Source: Zarea fungicola (lineage: Eukaryota; Ascomycota; Sordariomycetes; Hypocreales; Cordycipitaceae). From it: a stretch of DNA of 64,000 bases. Shown piece by piece: positions 35,629 through 45,905 of the stretch; position 1 is the first letter of the stretch, and every line of letters begins with the position of its first letter. A program made the translations under genes and the position numbers. Where the stretch lies: contig FWCC01000123.1 in the NCBI GenBank assembly GCA_900169235.1, positions 1-64,000 on the forward strand, written 5' to 3'. The notes under the pieces are model-generated. The model saw only the letters and a program-made list of their open reading frames with translations. It had not been told where the DNA came from and made no database searches.

Positions 35629-37178
35629 TCCTTGGAGGAAGTAGAGGGTAGGTGAGACTAGAATCGGCGGCTACAAATCGCTGTCTCTTGTAGGGGCGGA
35701 CAAAGAATGAAGCGCTTGTGGAGTCCGGCAGATGCTTGCCAGCTGGCAAGCTTCCTACCTACCTACCTAGGTAGAGGTAGTTAGGAGCGTCCACTGAATG
35801 CAATAACGAGCAGCGCTGAATTTTGGGCCGCTGGCAAGCTGCTGATGCCACGGGCCAGCTTCACCTCTGGCTTTGTTTAAGATGGTTGGTTAGCTATCAC
35901 ATTGGCACCAACTGCGTGCTGTTGGGTCAGCTAAATTAACGGGGGGGATAAAGAGAAACGCCACAGCGGCCAGGATCGCCTCTAGGCTCTAGCTTGCTCC
36001 TTAGTCCCTTTGAAAGTGTTGCGACCACGGAGAGAAATCGAGAGCAAAATTTAGAAAAAAAAAAGAATGTTATTTCAATTGACCCCAAAGGATCCCAATG
36101 CCCGGCTGTTTGCGTTTCTGACGGAGAAATCATGGGCTGTTGGCTTTCTTTGTAGAATGCTCTTATCGCAGCAATGTTATTAACTCGTGTCGATGTACTT
36201 ACAATCTATAGGTGACAGCTGATGCTGCTCCCTCTTATTATGACGGTTTCAAAAATGCAATGCTTTCGGATACATGACCAAGGTTGGAAATGCTTACTTG
36301 TACAGATGTGTATATACTTGGAAATACGCGTAAAGTTATGCCGTGGTTTGTACGGAGTGCGTAGTTACTAGTATGTAACGTTAGAGTGTCTCATGCAGGA
36401 TGCAGGATACAGGATGGCCAGAGTACGTTCCTGGCAAGTAGCTGTCAGGATGCATTGCTGAAAATGTCACGCAGTCGGGATGATAACAACGGTAATCAAC
36501 CTGACACAGGATGACGACTGGGATTTGTTGAATTTTAGCAGTAAAAAAATCTCTTCTTAATAAACTCTGTGCCACATTTGCTTGAGCATCAGAAATTGCC
36601 CACACCCAGCAGGTAGCTTCTAGGTACCTAGTAGGTACCTGGGTACGGAGTAGTATTGCGCTGTACGGATGCATCGACCCGTTGCGGCCGCTAATCAGAG
36701 CCCCTGCAAGTACCTTCATCATACCTACGCCGTACAAAGGTACAGCGCCCGCCCGCCCGCAAAACTGGCCACAACACCACCCAAACCATACCAACCAGCC
36801 CAAGCATGAATCTTGGTCCACCTAGCCACCGAAGGAGTGGCTTTGTTCCTCAACCTCACCCTTCTCGCATCCCGGGCTTCAAGACAACTGTCCACAACAA
36901 CATTCCATCACGCGCTGCGTTCTTAACCAACGGCCATTAGCTTCCCGCATTCGATCTCGGCTACTCTTTCAAATCTCCGACCAGCGTTGCAGCCCCGTGC
37001 ACCGTCCCACTGGCGCATGGCGCCCACCTGCGTCGCCTCCGCCCCCCTCCACTACCGCACCATCGTTGTCATTGCCATCTCGACATCACCATATTCGATC
37101 ACTGCCGGGCCGCGGCGCTCCTGCAGTGCTAACCCTAATTAAGGGTCCTGGTCCGTCCAGCTAAATACTTCTGTCGCA
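35629..37178. promoter_or_regulatory. Divergent spacer, SP-RING gene / Boi-like gene, rich in GTAC and CTAG palindromes
   Basis: This 1.55 kb region separates two divergent starts. It contains the 12-bp perfect palindromes CTACCTAGGTAG (35763-35774, within a CTAC tandem run) and CTAGGTACCTAG (36620-36631), and AGGTACCT (36633-36640) beside it. TACGGAGTA-type motifs follow. The last 450 bp before the Boi-like ATG is C-rich, as in a long leader. A 146-codon minus-strand ORF at 36381-36821 has no recognisable motif. Confidence 0.5.
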
Positions 37179-40059
37179 ATGGCAACGAGACTTCCGAGCG
37201 AGGGCCATGTTCGCCCAGAAGTCGGCGATACCCTTCTTGTTATTCGTGAGTCTATGGCCTCATACGCTCGTCCAGCTTTAAGTCTCACCCTTATAGATGA
37301 CTTCCATGCTCGCAGCTCAGATGAGCTCAGCCTAGGCAAAGGCGATCGAGTTGAGTTAATCGAACGCGATGACGAATTTGGCGATGGCTGGTTCCTTGGT
37401 CGCCATTTGATTAATGGCAACACAGGCCTGTTTCCGGAAGGTTTGTCTTTCCATGTTTGCCTATTGTTATTCCCCCTCTCAGGAAATACTAAATACCATA
37501 GTCTACACCCGAGCAACGCCGAAGAATATCCCCAGCACGACGGTCGTTCGTGCTGAGGTACCGTCGACTCCTCCCGGGCCAGCCCCCAATGGCACAGACG
37601 AGACAACGTCACCCATGAATAGCGTCCATGAGCCTCCTACGCCCTCCACGTCAAAAGATAGCGATGCCGCATCTAGCTTACTCTCACTTCCAGCGCTATC
37701 TGAGGTGTCTCTAGCTCAGAGCCTTTCAAGCCAGAACGCCGATGCTTCGCTAGCTCCTCCACCTCAGCAGACTCCAGGTTCCGACAGCCGCGTTCTGAGC
37801 GAAACTCTCAATGTTATTGACGAACATATTACGCGCCTACGATCACCTCTTAGCACCGGGAGCATTCTGCGAGGTCACGGCAATGACTCTGGTAGCGAAT
37901 ACAGCGTGCCCCTTGATCATCGCATGTCGTACATTCGTGGAGAGGAAACGGATGAGGAAGAAGACTTCTCTCACACGAGACAAGAAGTCCAAGGTTGGTC
38001 CGCTGACCAAGTTGCTGAATATCTCTTCGAAAACAGCGTTGAAAAGCAGCATTGCGAGGTCTTTCGTGACCAAGAGATCACTGGTGAAGTGCTTCTTGGC
38101 ATGGATCAAAGCTCTCTGTTTATCAAGGCATTCGACCTCGGCTCTGTGGGCCGCAGACTCAAGACTTGGCATAAAATTAAAGCTCTCCAGGACGAAGTAG
38201 CCAAAAACGCCATGGCCAAGAAGAGAAGCACGCAGCATGGCAGCGAGGCTGGGTCAGAAGATACCAGAAGCCGTAGAAGCCGTACTAACACTGTAACAAC
38301 AATGGGTTCTAACAGGCCTTCCTCCATCTCAACTCGACATATGTCTCAAAACCAAATAATATCTCCTACTACCCAAGTTTCGCCCGCATCACCGCAGAAA
38401 CTGAGTGAGACTCGCGCAGGACATGCAAAACGACCTTCGGCCGCTTCAATTCGGGAGTTGCACCACTCGAGACGCCACTCTTCTACCGACTACCGCATTG
38501 TGTCTCCAGTCTTGCCATCGCCCACGCTCCAGCCCAGCGTCCTTGCTACTGAGGGTGGTCATAGAAAGCAGCCGTCGTTTGACCGCAACTGGACTCTTGG
38601 TAACGCATTTGGGCAGCCCGGAGCACGTCCGCTCTCTTCAGCTGGCCTCCAAGATTTGAATTCGCCAGAAAAGGATCAAGATTCTGCCGTCGATCTCGAT
38701 AGAGGCTATTTTTCCGGTACAGATGCCGACGGTCGCCGACGAAACGTGCTTAGAAAGCGCGATAGCGTGGCACACTCCCGTCAGTCGAGCTACGCAGAGG
38801 AGCAAAGGGTCCGCAGCGCCACGGCACTCTCTAGACACTCGCGCTTCGGCAGTGTAGACTCATATCGCGAAGTGCCGACTGCCTCCCAAAAATATTATGG
38901 TGTTCAACCGACTGGCCATGGTAGAAGTGCGTCAGCCGCCACTACAGAATCGATTATACGACCTCTACCACCATTGAAGGACAATGTTCCACCACCTGTT
39001 ACGAAAATAGATACATCAGTCCGTGTGCAGTCGGTACCCAAGCAGCAAGGGTTTAGCTCGGATTGGTTGTCATCTGTAGTTCGTCCCGGGCAGAAACAGA
39101 GCCGCAATGGTATGCGCGCCCTCTCCGAGAAGCTAGATCGATCCCGAGCTTCCCCGTCAGACTCATCTCCCAAAGATAGTGGATCGTTTTCTCCCACAAC
39201 AGGAGATAGTACTCCATCTGTTGCACCCAGTCTAGAGCTTGACTCACCCGAAGTTGCTAGTCCTAGTCCAAACAGCGCCGCCACTGCTCCCATCAAGGGC
39301 AAGAAGAAGGGCAAGAAGGGAACCAGTGCTTATACTCGTGGCTTATTGAAGATTAGCCCTGCAGAAGCGAAGGAGGGTGCGGAATATTACGGATGGATGA
39401 AGAAGAAGAGCTCGCATCTCATGACGACATGGAAACCCCGATTTTTCGTGCTGAAAGGTCGCCGGCTCTCGTACTACTACTCGGAAACTGACACGGAGGA
39501 AAAGGGGCTCATCGATATTTCTTTTCACCGCGTACTCCCCGCCGACAACGACAGGCTTACCGGACTACACGCGACCATTACAAACGCCGTTGGAGGACCG
39601 TCGATCCCCAACTCGTCGTTATCGCCCGATGTCGAAAAGTCGAATGAGCCTGTATTCATCTTCAAACTTGTTCCTCCGCGAGCTGGTTTGTCCCGTGCTG
39701 TCACTTTCACCAAGCCGATGGTGCACTACTTCGCTGTGCCCAACGTTAAACAGGGTCGACTCTGGATGGCGGCCATGATGAAAGCCACTATAGACCGCGA
39801 TGATACCCAACCCATTACGACGACGTACCAACAAAAGACAATTTCCCTCAACAAGGCTAAACAGATGCGACATCGCCCACCAGCGCTTATGAACTTGGAT
39901 GAAATGGCAGACGAGGAGCAAAAGGCGGAGAAGGGCAACGGCCCAAATAGCTTAGGCATTTTTGGTGAAAACGACAGCGGGGTGTCGGGCCTCGACAAGG
40001 CAAAAGCTGGCAACGGTCTTGTGTTGTTGGATAAAGACGGTGTCCCGCAGAGCGCATAG
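37179..40059 (+). CDS. Boi1/Boi2-like polarity protein, SH3-SAM-PH (922 aa)
   Basis: Boi proteins act at sites of polarised growth and exocytosis with Cdc42 and Bem1. Exons: 37179-37245, 37297-37440 and 37502-40059. SH3 (about residues 17-75): VIHDFHARSSDELSLGKGD, GDGWFLGRH and the closing GLFPEVYT. SAM (about 233-300): VQGWSADQVAEYLFENSVEK...LGSVGRRLKTWHKIKAL. A proline-rich site RPLPPLKDNVPPP lies near residue 560. PH (about 697-838): YYGWMKKKSSHLMTTWKPRF, FVLKGRRLSYYYSETDTEEK, ending RLWMAAMMKATIDRD, preceded by a Lys-rich KGKKKGKKG patch. The first intron (51 bp, GTGAGT...TTATAG) is a multiple of three with no stop; splicing restores the SH3 V-I-H-D-F. The long linker is Ser-rich with many R-x-x-S sites. 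It converges with the copper ATPase gene. Confidence 0.9.
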
Positions 40060-40647
40060 GCTGCGCTTTGTCTTCGGGGACAGAGTTTGCGGCGCAGAAG
40101 AGGGCAGAGGAAGGCTATGATAATGGTGTGATGCGATAAAAGAAAAGCGCTCTTCTTGAGTCAGATTCTGCGATGGGGAAAAATGATGCAAGGCATATAT
40201 TTTCTTTTTAATTGCTGAACAAGAGAGGCTGAGCTCTTTTTGCCGAGGGTTCCTGGATTTTTTTTTATATACTATAATGTTTCCTTTCAAGTGTTTCTGT
40301 ATATTCTTTCCCTTTTCCTCAATCCTTTTCTTATATATATATATTTACAAGAGCACTTTTGTTTGGAGGAAGCTTTAAGAATGCTGGGGGATTGCTGTTG
40401 GTTTGTAAAAGTTGGGAGTTCAGAGTTCAAAACATATTAAATTTTGTCCCAGAATATTGATTACTGTTGTTTCTCTAAACAAGGTTGTTAAGTTGCTGCT
40501 GGCTATTGATTTGCGTAAGTAGCAGAACACAGACAGAGCCTAGAACGTTAACTATCTTCAAAAAGAGTGAAGACGACTGTATTAAAATGAATCTGGCATG
40601 TGTATCTCTGAGCAATAACTTGTCTACGAGCCAGAAGATTTCAACAT
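40060..40647. terminator. Convergent 3' intergenic region (Boi-like / copper ATPase)
   Basis: The 588 bp between two stop codons must hold both 3' UTRs. They are AT-rich with a (TA)n run at about 40332-40344 and T-rich tracts at 40258-40268, typical of fungal polyadenylation regions. The exact 3' ends cannot be placed. Confidence 0.45.
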
Positions 40648-43600
40648 TTAAAAATCTGACCAGCGCAACAGCACCGCAGCCGCAATAACGGGCAGCACAC
40701 TCACCAGCTCGCCCAAGCCTGCAAACTCTGGTGGGATTCGAGCACGGACTGCTGCTCCAGAGGCAAAGAGCACGGCAACAGTGTTGTACATAAAGCTCCA
40801 CGCAAAGTTGAACCAAATGCGCCGCACAGATGCGCGACTGGCACTAATCATGGTGAGGACACCGCCAACGAACGGACGCATTAGGACGACGTCGGCGGCC
40901 GACTGGGCAACGTCGCCGCCACTGTCATTCATGTGCACGCCAATGGACGCCTGCGCAAGAGCCACAGCATCGTTTGTGCCGTCACCACAGAATACGACGA
41001 CTGGTGGCTTGCCATTTTTGCCCGCGGGCCGGAGTAGTGCCTGGATATAGTCGCGCTTGTCGCCTGGCGAGCTGCGAGAGCGTACACTGGCACGGGGGAT
41101 GCCGAGCTTGGATGCACACGCCTGGACGGCACCGTCGTCGTCACCAGAGACGAGGTGGACCGCAATGGCACACTTTTGGAGTGTGGCTACGGTTGCCGCC
41201 GCATCGGGGCGCAATTCGTCCTCGAGGCCGTAAACGGCTTTGAGGGTGCTGTCGACGGCGAAGCAAAAGACGGTGTATCCATGGGCGAGCATGGGTCGGA
41301 CGAGATGATGCTCCGATAGGTTGAGCCAGCGTGCGTTGCCTGCCTGGAGTCTCCGGCCGTGCAGAGTCGCCTCGACGCCTTTACCGGTGAGGCTCTTAGG
41401 TGGCGTAACGGTAACGGCCGTGACGCCGCGATGCGTCAAGTGCGCGGCGACGGCTACAGAAACTGGATGGCGACTATTTGCCACAAGGCCGAGGAGAAGT
41501 GGAAGCACATCGTCATCGACAATATCTTCTGCGGCGACGGAGAGCTTGCCTCGGGTAAGGGTGCCCGTCTTGTCGAACACTACGTGTGTCGCCTTGTGCG
41601 CAATCTCAATGGCGTCCGCCGACTTGAAGACGATGCCCTTTTTCGCGGCAACTCCACTTGAAATTACAATTACCATGGGGACAGCCAATCCAATCGCGCA
41701 GGGGCATGACACAATCAACACAGTGATAGCGTACGTGATGGCCTGGATGGTCGCCTCAGAACCACTCTCGGCGCGGATGGTCATCCCTACCGCGACCCAG
41801 ACGACAAAAGTAACGACCGTCAGTGCCACGACAACAGGGACGAAGTACGATGCCACGCGATCAGCGAGCCGCTGCAGCTTGGGCTTGGATAGCTTGGCCT
41901 CGTCTACCATGGCAGCAATTGCATTAATTGTATTATCGCTGGGGAGCCGGTTCAGACGGGCCGTCAGCACGCCGGAGCCATTGATGGAACCTGCGATGAT
42001 GGCCGACTTGGGGTGTTTTTCCACGGGTCTGGATTCGCCAGTCAGCATAGACTCATCCATCTCAGATGAGCCTGTGATCACGGTGCCGTCCGTGGGGACA
42101 CGGCTATCAGGAAGAACTTTGAAAATGTCACCATACTGCAAAAGACGGGCGTCAATCTCACTCTCCTCCTCAGTATCACTGTCCACGAGAATTGCTGTGG
42201 TGGCCTGCAGAGACTGGATGGAGATGGATTCCACGGCTTTCTGTCGAGCCAATGCAGCAACCCAGCGGCCTACCATGATGAGCGTTACGAGGAGTGTGCT
42301 TGTTTCAAAGAATTGGCCGGTGGATAGAGGCTTTCTGGCAACAAAGTAGCCAAAAGAGACCACAGAGAAAATGTATGCAGCGCTGGTGCTCAATACAATC
42401 AAGAGATCCATCTCAATGACTCTCGAGAAGACGAGGGCTTTGACTGCTTTGGGGTAGAACGGCCCTGCAATAACTACCTGTACAATCGTGGCCAGGGCTA
42501 GTGAAGCTGAGGAGTATGCCAACTCTCTCTCAGGAAGAGGAGCCCATGCCATGACCAGCACTGGAATCGTCAATCCTGCAGACACAAGCGTCATCCAGCC
42601 GATGTGGACAACGTGCTTGCTGCCGGCCTCCAGCGAAGGGTCGCCATGAGGAGGCGCAAGTGTAATAGGCATGCTCCAGTCCCTCTCGGCAATATCGCGC
42701 GCGCCGATAATCTTAGGATCAAATGCAACACGTACAGTCTGCGTCTTTTCGAGGCAGACCATCTCGATAATGCCGTCGGGCCAATTCTGATTGATGAAAT
42801 TGGATGTAGCGCCAGTGACGATCAAGTCCAGGCTCGATCCGTGATTTTGGACCCTCTCGCACTTGAACTCTGTCTTTCGTTCCAGGTACTTCATGACATC
42901 ATCCACGGAGCTGAGGCTGAGGTCAATATTGAATTCGGCGCGTGAGAGAACCAAGCTCGTCTTCAAGTCATTGATAGCAGGAACGCCAGCGAGGACGCGG
43001 CTGAGCTTAGTCTCGCAGCCAGTGCATGTCATGCCGGAAATGCTGAGAACGACATGGTCTTTGCCGAGACCCCGGGCTTCGACATCCTTGACACTCGTTA
43101 CGGGGGTATTCTCTGCTACCGCGGTGGTGCGCGCAGAGCAACAGCCCTTGCCACAAATTTGAGGAGTGGCAGGTTGCTCATCACAGCAAGAGTCGGCACA
43201 GTCTTGACCCCCGGCGGCAGCTGGCTCATCGCAGCAGGAGTCTGCACGGCTCGTATTTTTCCCGGGCTTTTGAACGCTGCAGTAGGAATCAAACTCTACA
43301 GCACTGGCAATGGCCGTTGCCGCGGGACGGCTGGCACAATCCTTCGGCGTTTTCGCAACTTGTTCGTTATCACAGCAAGAGTCGGTGCAGCTACTCTCTT
43401 TGACCGGGCCCGTGGCGGCTGACCATTTTTCACTTCCACCGGCAGAGCAGCAGGCACTGACACAACGCGGTTTGGTGACAACAGGTTTGTCGTCGCAGCA
43501 GGAGTCCGCGCAGCTGTACTCCTCAATATCCTTGGCGCCATTGCAGCAAGAATCAGGTACCGCAACGCCTGGAACAAGTTTTGCAAACACTTCACTACCA

Positions 43601-44946
43601 CAGCCCAGTCCTGGTTCAGGACCTTTATTGGTGGCAGAGCAGCAATCCTTGAGGTGGCCCTTGGGAGTATTTGCTGGCCCCTGGCAGCATGAGTCCGAGC
43701 AGAATTCTTTTTCAATAGCTTCAGGGGCAATTCCGCAAGAAACAGCCGCTGGTTTATCAGCAGCCTGCTTGTCATCATTTCCATTTCCATATTCTGACCC
43801 TGATGCGGGCTCGGCACCACGCGTAGCGCAGCATGCGTTGACACAAGAGCCTACCAATTTAGCTGGCATCATCTCTTCCTCCTGATCGCAGCAGCCATCA
43901 CCGCAGCTCTCTGCCTCTACAGCCTGCGTCGCTGCATCACAGCAAGATACAGAGGCGCCTTTGCAAGTTCCTTCGGACGCCATCTTCAATCCTTCGATAT
44001 TTGTGGTTTCTTTCATAGAAAGATCAAATCGTGCCTGGCCGGGCAGTCCTTCGGCAACAACCGTCGGAGCAACAATGGCGGTGAGCGACTGTTGACAGCA
44101 ACTTCCGGCACACAAGTCCTCCGCAGAGGATTTGTTACTCTGCTTTTTAACAGGGACAACAGATCGAACGCTCTCACTGGAAGTCTTACGAAGGCGTCGG
44201 CGGTTCAATGCAACCTGTTTCTGCTTCTCCTTGGTGAGAATACCACTGCTGCCGTACTCGCCTCCAGAATGAATGGAGCGAATAGCGCAGCAAGTCTCTT
44301 CTCCACGAGCAATGAGAGCACGGCAGATACATCCCAAGGTTTGCAGCGTGACATTGTAGCGATCAAAGATGGATATGCTGTGGTCCTCACAGGCCTTGCC
44401 ATTGGCAGCACCTCCACAGGCTATGTATATGTGTCAGCATTTGTAGAAGCAAAGAAGATGGTTGAAGATAAAGAAAAAGGGCGACGGGGGAGATATGAGG
44501 GAGGGGGAGAGGGGGGAGAGAAGAGTAACACCAGAAAATCCGACAGAAAATTGAAACGGGGGTATAGCAAAGGAGAAAGCGCTTCACGTACAAGCTTTCG
44601 GGTGAGCTGAGTCCGCGCACTCCCGAATTGCGAGGCGGTCGAGACAGGACGTGTCGCAGCATGGACTGACCTTGCCGCGGCAGCACTCAGGTGCACCGTC
44701 AGTGGGCGTCTTCGCCTCCTTCCCCTTCTCGTCATCCTCAACTTCATCTTCACAGGCACCAGTGGAGCAGCAGTTGACTGTCTTCATCGCAGTTGGCTTT
44801 CCCTCAACAGGAGCGCTCGTGTCACAAAAGTCGGCATCAGCATCGTCGTCGTTGCAGCATGCATCACGATAACTGGCGCTTGTAGCGTCGTTGTCCGGTA
44901 GTGGCATCGGAACAGTCTCCACGGCGTTGCAGCAGCTGGGTTTCAT
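40648..44946 (-). CDS. Copper-type P1B ATPase with very Cys-rich N-terminus (1375 aa)
   Basis: Exports Cu(I), or related soft metals, from the cytosol using ATP; fungal relatives (CrpA/Crp1 type, and cadmium-linked forms) give metal tolerance. Exons 44946-44592 and 44420-40648 flank a 171 bp intron. Residues 1-546 carry 19 Cys-Cys doublets, many as A/T-D-S-C-C-D. One heavy-metal domain follows with MTCTGC at 582-587. The ATPase core has TGES (912-915), the intramembrane CPC (1024-1026), DKTGTLT with the phosphorylated Asp at 1068, the P1B His-Pro at 1103-1104 and GDGTND near 1264. TM7 contains Tyr-Asn; TM8 reads GELVSVLPVIAA and lacks the M-x2-S-S of typical Cu ATPases. An unspliced ORF loses the first 118 residues. 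Location (plasma membrane or endomembrane) is not evident. Confidence 0.93.
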
Positions 44947-45905
44947 TGTTTTCGCTTTCTTTCCCTTTTTTTTTCGTGCTTAAATTTCGCTGTAATTTTT
45001 GGGGCAATTTCTTTTTTTTGGGGGGGGGGTTATTTGAATTTTTGAATCGTTTGTAGAGCCTTATCGAGCTGAGTTTCTGGACTTGTTTTTCTTCCTTCTC
45101 AAGACCGTCAGATGTTACAACGCCAAGAGTCAAATGTAAAATGGAGAAAATACACGGGCACAGTAATAAAATGTGGGCTTCGGCGTAATGCAGATCCGGG
45201 TTCGGCCAACAAGGTCCATCAGGCTCAATATGGATCGGACGCGGCAAAATGTCGTGATTTGTTTTGCCAAGGTAGGAAAAAGGACAACCGTGGGTGGCTG
45301 CTACTTGGAATCAAGCAGATGGAAGCAACGGGTTTGGAATTCCAAATAGGCATTGGTTACTGGAGGGCGGCGACGTTTGCTCAAGACGGAGGCAAGGAGA
45401 TTAATTAAGTTACAACATTTGCTGACGAATCCGGGAATGGATGATATTGGGCAGCGATGCATAGGAATAAAATGCATAGCCATGTTCATAGCCACGTCAC
45501 AATTCACGTTACACGATTCGTCTCCAAACGCCAAATTTGCTTTTTCATCCAGTAAAAGCAACAGCTGAAGTCGCCCTTATGATTGACAACTTGAGAGATA
45601 TATTTCTTGACTAAATATATAGGCATATAGAAAGTCCACAATCCCTTCAACTTCCCCTTGTCCTCCTAAATCTCTAAGCAAAATCCGAGCATTGCAAGGA
45701 TTATAAGTTACTGTCATCGCCGGGTCATTAACTCCAGTCTTCTCTCGTCAACACCTCATAGGCTGAATCAGGATAAAGCATCAAAGTAAGAGCACGCTAA
45801 CGGATAAACAAAGCCTAAAAACGCCAACAAGGTATGCCTTTCAAAAGCAAATACCTTTCAGATATCATCTTTGACAAAAAAAACACATTTTGCCATGCTG
45901 CCGTA
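44947..45905. promoter_or_regulatory. Copper ATPase upstream region
   Basis: A 959 bp spacer between the ATPase start and the FHL1 stop, both on the minus strand. Just upstream of the ATG, on the plus strand, is a T8 run followed by a G10 run (about 45012-45030), which reads C10-A8 on the gene strand. I did not recognise a clear copper-regulator element. The right half is the FHL1 3' region. No gene. Confidence 0.45.

Noticed and set aside
36381..36821. 146-codon minus-strand ORF
   Set aside because: No domain, odd composition, and lies in the divergent promoter and leader region of the Boi-like gene.
43296..43885. Long ORFs on both strands overlapping the Cys-rich part of the copper ATPase
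   Set aside because: They are frame shadows of the repeated Cys codons; the ATPase frame has the motifs and continuity.
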